Below, piece by piece: positions 59,504 through 64,000 of a stretch of 64,000 nucleotides of DNA; positions within the stretch are counted from its first letter, which is position 1, and each line of letters begins with the position of its first letter. The notes beneath the pieces were generated by a model. That model searched no databases, had not been told where the DNA came from, and was given only the letters and a program-made list of their open reading frames with translations. The DNA is taken from contig OX352774.1 in the NCBI GenBank assembly GCA_947095535.1, positions 10,230,001 through 10,294,000 on the forward strand, written 5' to 3'. Origin of the DNA: Poecilobothrus nobilitatus. Taxonomy: Eukaryota > Arthropoda > Insecta > Diptera > Dolichopodidae. The position numbers were made by a program, and so were the translations under genes.

Positions 59504-60829
59504 TATTATTGTATTAATTATTTTATTATTGTAAGCTCGTAATCCAATTTAGGTGGTATATTGTAAGTGCCATCAATTTTTAATTTGGGAAGATTTTAGA
59601 GTTGGTTACATTTGAGTTGATTACAAACAACTTAATTTTAAATTATGGTTTTATATATATATTGTACAATAACTGTTAATTAAAATTCTACAAACGAAAA
59701 TCACTTTATTTCAAATTTAAAATTATTTTTAAAACGAATCGATTTTTTTTCTGTTTTAAAACAAAAAATTTTTATAAATTATTTTTTGATTTTTCACACA
59801 TTTTTGTTCAAATTTTTAGTTGTCAATTGTATTAAATAATTAAAAAGAGAAAAAATCTCCTTGTTCACTCCTTTCAAACGAAATTTAAAACAATTGTTAC
59901 CAAAAACTATATTTGTTTTGTATTTATTTATTTTCCAAGCGATTATTTATTGAAAGATTTGAAAATTTCAATTTGTTTCAATTAATTTCAAATTGAAAAA
60001 TACTACTAATGTTTCACAAATCATACTTTCTTTTTTTTATTTCTTTTTATGTTTTTTTTTATATTTTCAATTTTTTTTAAATGCTGCAGATTTTGAATTT
60101 AGTACATACATACATATAAAACAATTATTTGTACAAAACTTTCATCTTAAGAGTTAAAGCTAGATTTTCAATTTTTTAAAAAAAAAAAAACTAAAAAAAT
60201 TTTTTTACATTTCGATGCTTCAGGACAATAAATAATTTTCAGATACTCCTTTGCTTTTTCCAATTTTTGCTTTCAATTAAATCGAATTACCTACATATAT
60301 AAATACATACTTATAAAAATTAAACAATTATTTTTCCAAATATATTTTTTTTGATCTTTAAAAAAACAAAATATTTTAAGGGGAAAAAAAAAATTAATTA
60401 AATAAAACCTTATAGTCTTCGTTTAAAGAAATTCTTTTTATTAATTATATTGTATTTTATTTAGGACGTATTTCGAACTTACTTCATTATCAATTTAAAT
60501 AAATATATGTACATAATACTGTAATGTATAATAATGTATGTGTAATGTGTAATAATGTTTACATCTCTCAAATGTGTTAAAATCTATTAAAATCGATAAA
60601 GAAACTTTAATATATCGATAAAATTGTAATATAAAAACGTCAAACGCTCAGAGCCAGTTATTTTTCATAATCAAAATTTTTTAAAAAGTCAAAATGTCAT
60701 TTAATCAAATGGTTTTCTTTTCATTAGACATTTGCAAATTCTTTCTTTAAATTTAAATTTAATAAAATAATTTATTTCTTATTTCATTTATTATATCTAA
60801 TAAATTTAACTTGAATATTTTCTTTTTAA
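59504..60829. other. AT-rich stretch without recognised genes
   Basis: Nothing recognised apart from homopolymer tracts. Confidence 0.5.
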
Positions 60830-62258
60830 TTTTTATACCCGTACGATAGGATCGGGTATACTAAAATTACTCCTCCGTTTGTAACACCTCGAAATAAGCG
60901 AGCTAGATATACCTTTAAAGGTATGGATCGGATCAGAAAAAAATTCTAAGACGTTTGAGCCATGTCCGTCCGTCCGTCAAAACGCTAACTCAAAAACTAA
61001 GAAAGCTAGAATCTTGAAATTTACACAAAATATTCTGGGAGTAATTTGTAGGTTCCCTATTTTTTTTGCTTGAGTTTGGACCAAGCCTTAGGGTAGCTCT
61101 CGAACACCTAACTTTTAGATCCCCACATTTTTTTTGCAATAGAGCTATGAAATTTTAACAACTGATAGATCTCACAAAAATATTAATTTTATTTTTAATA
61201 ACTTTTTTTCGTAGCCCCATCCGTTACGGAGCTACAGCTCCCCAAAGGTTCAAAAAAGCTCTATATTTAAATTGTTATAGCACAAGTTGTATAAGGTACA
61301 TCTTCATTTTGAAAACGCCAAACGATTACTGCTTTTATTAGCTTTAAAATTATATATACAATACATATATATTTGTAGCATACGGTGTCTTAATTTACCG
61401 TTATGCGAAACTCAAATTTTGCAAAATCCTTTAACCCTTCTATCTTCTAAACGGTTTAAGTTGGAAACTTGAAATTTAATGACAGAAGACAGAAAGTTAG
61501 ATGACTTAATGACAGAAGTTAGATCTTTGAAAATAAGTATGAGTCATTTCAGAATTTTTTTTTGTATCACCCCCCGTTTAGAAGCTGTAAAGGGTCAAAA
61601 ACTGAAAATTTCCTATTTTTAAACACCTGTAACTTGAACACCTGTTAAAATTTTTTTGAAGTAATACACAAAAATTAAAGCTTCAACATTATACTCTTAT
61701 TTCTGTTAACAACTTTTTTTAATAACATAGGGTTACTTTATAATTGACGAAAGTGTTACTTGATTTTTTCAAATTTTCTAACAAATTTCTTCAACAAATT
61801 TTTTGCTTTTGTTTTACTCGATAATTTGAAATTGTTGAGGAAATTGAAATTGAATATATGTATTTTATTGAACTTATAAGAAATTATTCTGTCAATGGAA
61901 TATTTAAATATAATATAATATAATATTTAAAATTATATTTACTATTTTGTACTAAGTAAATTTAATATACATTTACCGCTTAGTATTAAATGGTACTATA
62001 GAATATTTGAAAAAGTTTTGGATTGATAATGGTTATGTGGAAGGTTAGAATCTGCTTTTGAAGAATGTACATATAAACATATAGTTTGAATATATGTACA
62101 ACCCATAGTGCTAGAAATTATAAAATTCACCCAAATTATTTTAAAATACTAAAATATTAAAAAAATAATATTGTAAGCAGAGTGACAGGCTGTGAACATA
62201 CTAACGGTTCGTACGGGTATCTAAGAGTTGACAAAGGCAACTGTATTCTTCCTCGTTT
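60830..62258 (+). mobile_element. Family A Helentron-like element, second well-preserved copy
   Basis: 5' end TTTTTATACCCGTACGATAG with hairpin, then 'cgtttgtaacacctcgaaat', 'aaaggtatggatcggatcag', a short (GTCC)n (60964-60978), and the same 'ctcaaaaactaagaaagcta' block as the 51.9-kb copy. The middle is a more diverged version of the 477-bp module with a small internal duplication ('gacttaatgacagaa'). The right ~280 bases match the 51.9-kb copy closely, ending 'ttcgtacgggtatctaagag', the stem-loop AGTTG-ACAAAGG-CAACT and 'attcttcctcgttt'. No coding capacity. Confidence 0.78.
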
Positions 62259-62487
62259 GACATAAATTAAACTCAATATTTGTAACAACATAAATTGACA
62301 AATAAGATATTTCCGTAATGGCATTTCATAAACTCAGTCTATTTCAACAAATAAAACTTTAACAATTTAACACAGATCATGAATAATTTTAATATTTGCA
62401 ATTAAATAACAGATTTAAAAGATGAAAAAATTTAATTTAATTTAAATAAAAATTGCAAACACAAAACTTTATTTAGCATTATAAAAA

Positions 62488-62505
62488 TACATACATACAT
62501 ACATA
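62488..62505. repeat. (ATAC)n microsatellite
   Basis: Four to five tandem ATAC units. Confidence 0.85.
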
Positions 62506-63232
62506 TATGCAGATAATATATCTATTAAAAAGTGATATTACCAATTTATAGCTATCAATGATAGTTAATAACAGCTAAATGAAAATTTATTGTTCAAAAT
62601 ATTTTTCATTCTTATTTTCCTTTAAAAAAAAAAAAACAATAAGAAATATCTGGGTTTTTGTTTTAAACTTTTCTTTTATTTATTTGCAAATTGCTTTCAG
62701 AATTATTTTTTGTTATAGTTTTTTCCACGCAAAATATCCTTTATTATCATCATAAAATCCTGTTTTTTTTTTGCTTTCATTAAAATTTTTTTTGTATAGA
62801 ACTATCTGGATGAAAATTCATTGTTCCAGAAATATTTTATGCACTAATAAAAACTTTTGTACCTGTTTGTAATTTAAAATACCAATATTCATTCGCGTCA
62901 AAAATACTTATTCCAGTCATGTAGATGTGTTCTATGACCTTAATTTACTATTTTTTTTTCACTCTCTCAAAACTAGTTAACCAATCCATATAGAATTATA
63001 TTTTTCCATATAGAATTATTTTTATTATATGTATAACTTTCTAAGGAACAATAAAAAAAAAAACTAATGTGCAATTGGAAACTATAAATGTACTATAAAA
63101 TGGCGTTATAAAAAATATATTATCGTTTAAGTATATATAAATTATTTATAATCACATATATAAAGCAGAATGTTATTGTTTGTTCATTTGTTTGTTGGCC
63201 TAAAATGCATCTAAAAACCACCGCTCCAATTA

Positions 63233-63249
63233 CATACATACATACATAT
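63233..63249. repeat. (ATAC)n microsatellite
   Basis: Four tandem ATAC units. Confidence 0.8.
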
Positions 63250-63840
63250 ATCGAAATTTTACATGGAACCGGGAAATTGTTATAAGCAATGTTGCGTTTC
63301 GATCTACTAACCCGTTCTAAATGATAGGTTATTATTAAGCGATTATTAATATTAAAATGAACGTATTTACAATCATTATCAATTTAAGCAAAACATTAAT
63401 TTGACATTTAACTAAAATGGGATTTAAGTCAGTACTTATTAAGTTGTTTTTCAATATTTTCTAATTTTTACATGGTCCATTTCTTAATTGAAACTCTAGC
63501 AAATTTTGATCGTCCTGTCATATTTTTTGTAATAGTTCTCTTGATTTTATCATAATTCCGTTTTTTTTTTAAATATGCAGAACAGAAGGCTTTTAAGAAG
63601 AAGAGGTATTATTCTAATATATTGTAGAAAGCAAACCGTGATTGAAAATTTTAACGCACGGTTTTTTATGCTATCATGTAAGAGCTTTGAAATTTATTTT
63701 GTTTGAATCAGACAAATTTAAATTAATTAATTGACTTCAATAAACTTAGTCATTATTAGTTAATCTAATTGCACCCCAATGCTTTTATTTAAAGAACTTT
63801 TTTCCTTTTGTTTTGATTTCTAGCACCGAAATAATTTAAA

Positions 63841-63945
63841 GGGGGAGGTGGGTTTAGTGAGTAAGAATCTGACACTACCAAGTGGAAAATTCTTGGTATC
63901 TTTAGAAGATTCCCACCTCCCTTAGGAAAATAAAAAAAAAAAAAA
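63841..63945 (+). mobile_element. S2 hairpin SINE-like element, best copy
   Basis: A 79-nt body is closed by a perfect 10-bp stem GGGAGGTGGG (63843-63852) and CCCACCTCCC (63912-63921). Inside are a box A-like TTTAGTGAGTAAGAATC, a block CTGACACTACC and a small hairpin CCAAG...CTTGG. A poly-A tail follows (63931-63945 region). Body length and end pairing are tRNA-like, but there is no box B. No target duplication found. Presumed retroposon; class inferred. Confidence 0.68.
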
Positions 63946-64000
63946 CATTTCCTAAAATCTACCTAAGTACTTTCAAAATTTCACATTCCTACATACATAC

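Larger units (their letters stand above)
62259..63840. other. AT-rich stretch with CATA microsatellites
   Basis: (ATAC)n at 62488-62505 and 63233-63249. At about 63180-63300 the sequence 'aaaatgcatctaaaaaccac' and 'cgctccaatta' resembles a degenerate dispersed insect repeat, but I cannot classify it. No gene recognised. Confidence 0.45.

Overview
The window is eukaryotic and almost certainly from a higher fly (Brachycera, probably Schizophora). It is very A+T-rich, full of poly-A/T tracts and short microsatellites, and has no operons, no dense ORFs and no complete host protein-coding gene. The fly assignment is an inference. It rests on DINE-1/HINE-like repeats with (GTCC)n cores, a tRNA-derived SINE, a Visitor-type mariner (a group known from insects) and a degraded 'TTTAGGTTATGTTAAAGTGGCT' type repeat that I recall from fly genomes. 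I cannot name the species. The stretch is probably intergenic or inside a very large intron; short exons could be present and would not be recognisable from composition alone.

What can be read is a record of transposition. (1) Six copies of a ~190-bp tRNA-derived SINE (S1) at 3.6, 6.6, 11.7, 13.5, 43.2 and 59.3 kb, five of them with recognisable target-site duplications. (2) Four copies of a second, smaller SINE-like family (S2) at 5.7, 28.4, 50.3 and 63.9 kb. Its ~80-nt body is closed by a GAGGTGG/CCACCTC stem and followed by poly-A. (3) Three families of Helentron-like non-autonomous elements. Family A has CCCGTACG subterminal inverted repeats (18.7, 46.4, 51.9, 60.8 kb). Family B has GCACATTTCC termini (33.5 and 57.0 kb, nearly identical and inverted, plus old relics at 1.0, 7.3, 9.9 and 53.6 kb). 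Family C has a TAAGTCG hairpin (1.1 and 56.2 kb). (4) DNA transposons: a 1.3-kb mariner with a broken transposase and readable inverted repeats (36.28-37.58 kb), a decayed hAT with a SINE nested inside it (13.29-14.47 kb), a 133-bp foldback MITE (49.7 kb) and a 408-bp inverted-repeat element nested in a family B relic (53.9 kb). (5) Two LINE reverse transcriptase fragments (24.7-25.8 kb and 30.7-31.0 kb).

Layout: 1-7.9 kb holds a C-family element, SINEs and a B relic; 8-13 kb is mostly featureless AT-rich sequence; 13-14.5 kb is the hAT with its nested SINE; 16.7-19.2 kb has a fly repeat relic and an old family A element; 24.7-25.8 and 30.7-31.0 kb are LINE pieces; 33.5-35.3 kb is B copy 1; 36.3-37.6 kb is the mariner; 38-46 kb is sparse, with a degenerate minisatellite at 44.7 kb; 46.4-47.4 kb is an A element with a ~260-bp tandem repeat; 51.9-58.8 kb is a nested cluster of A, B and C elements; 60.8-62.3 kb is another A element.

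No genes act together here. The main biological signal is that the three rolling-circle-like families have different sequences at most of their length but share a 3'-terminal architecture: a short stem-loop, then an ATTCTWCCTYGTTT-like tail. Families A and B also share the same internal ~477-bp module, which suggests module exchange between families.
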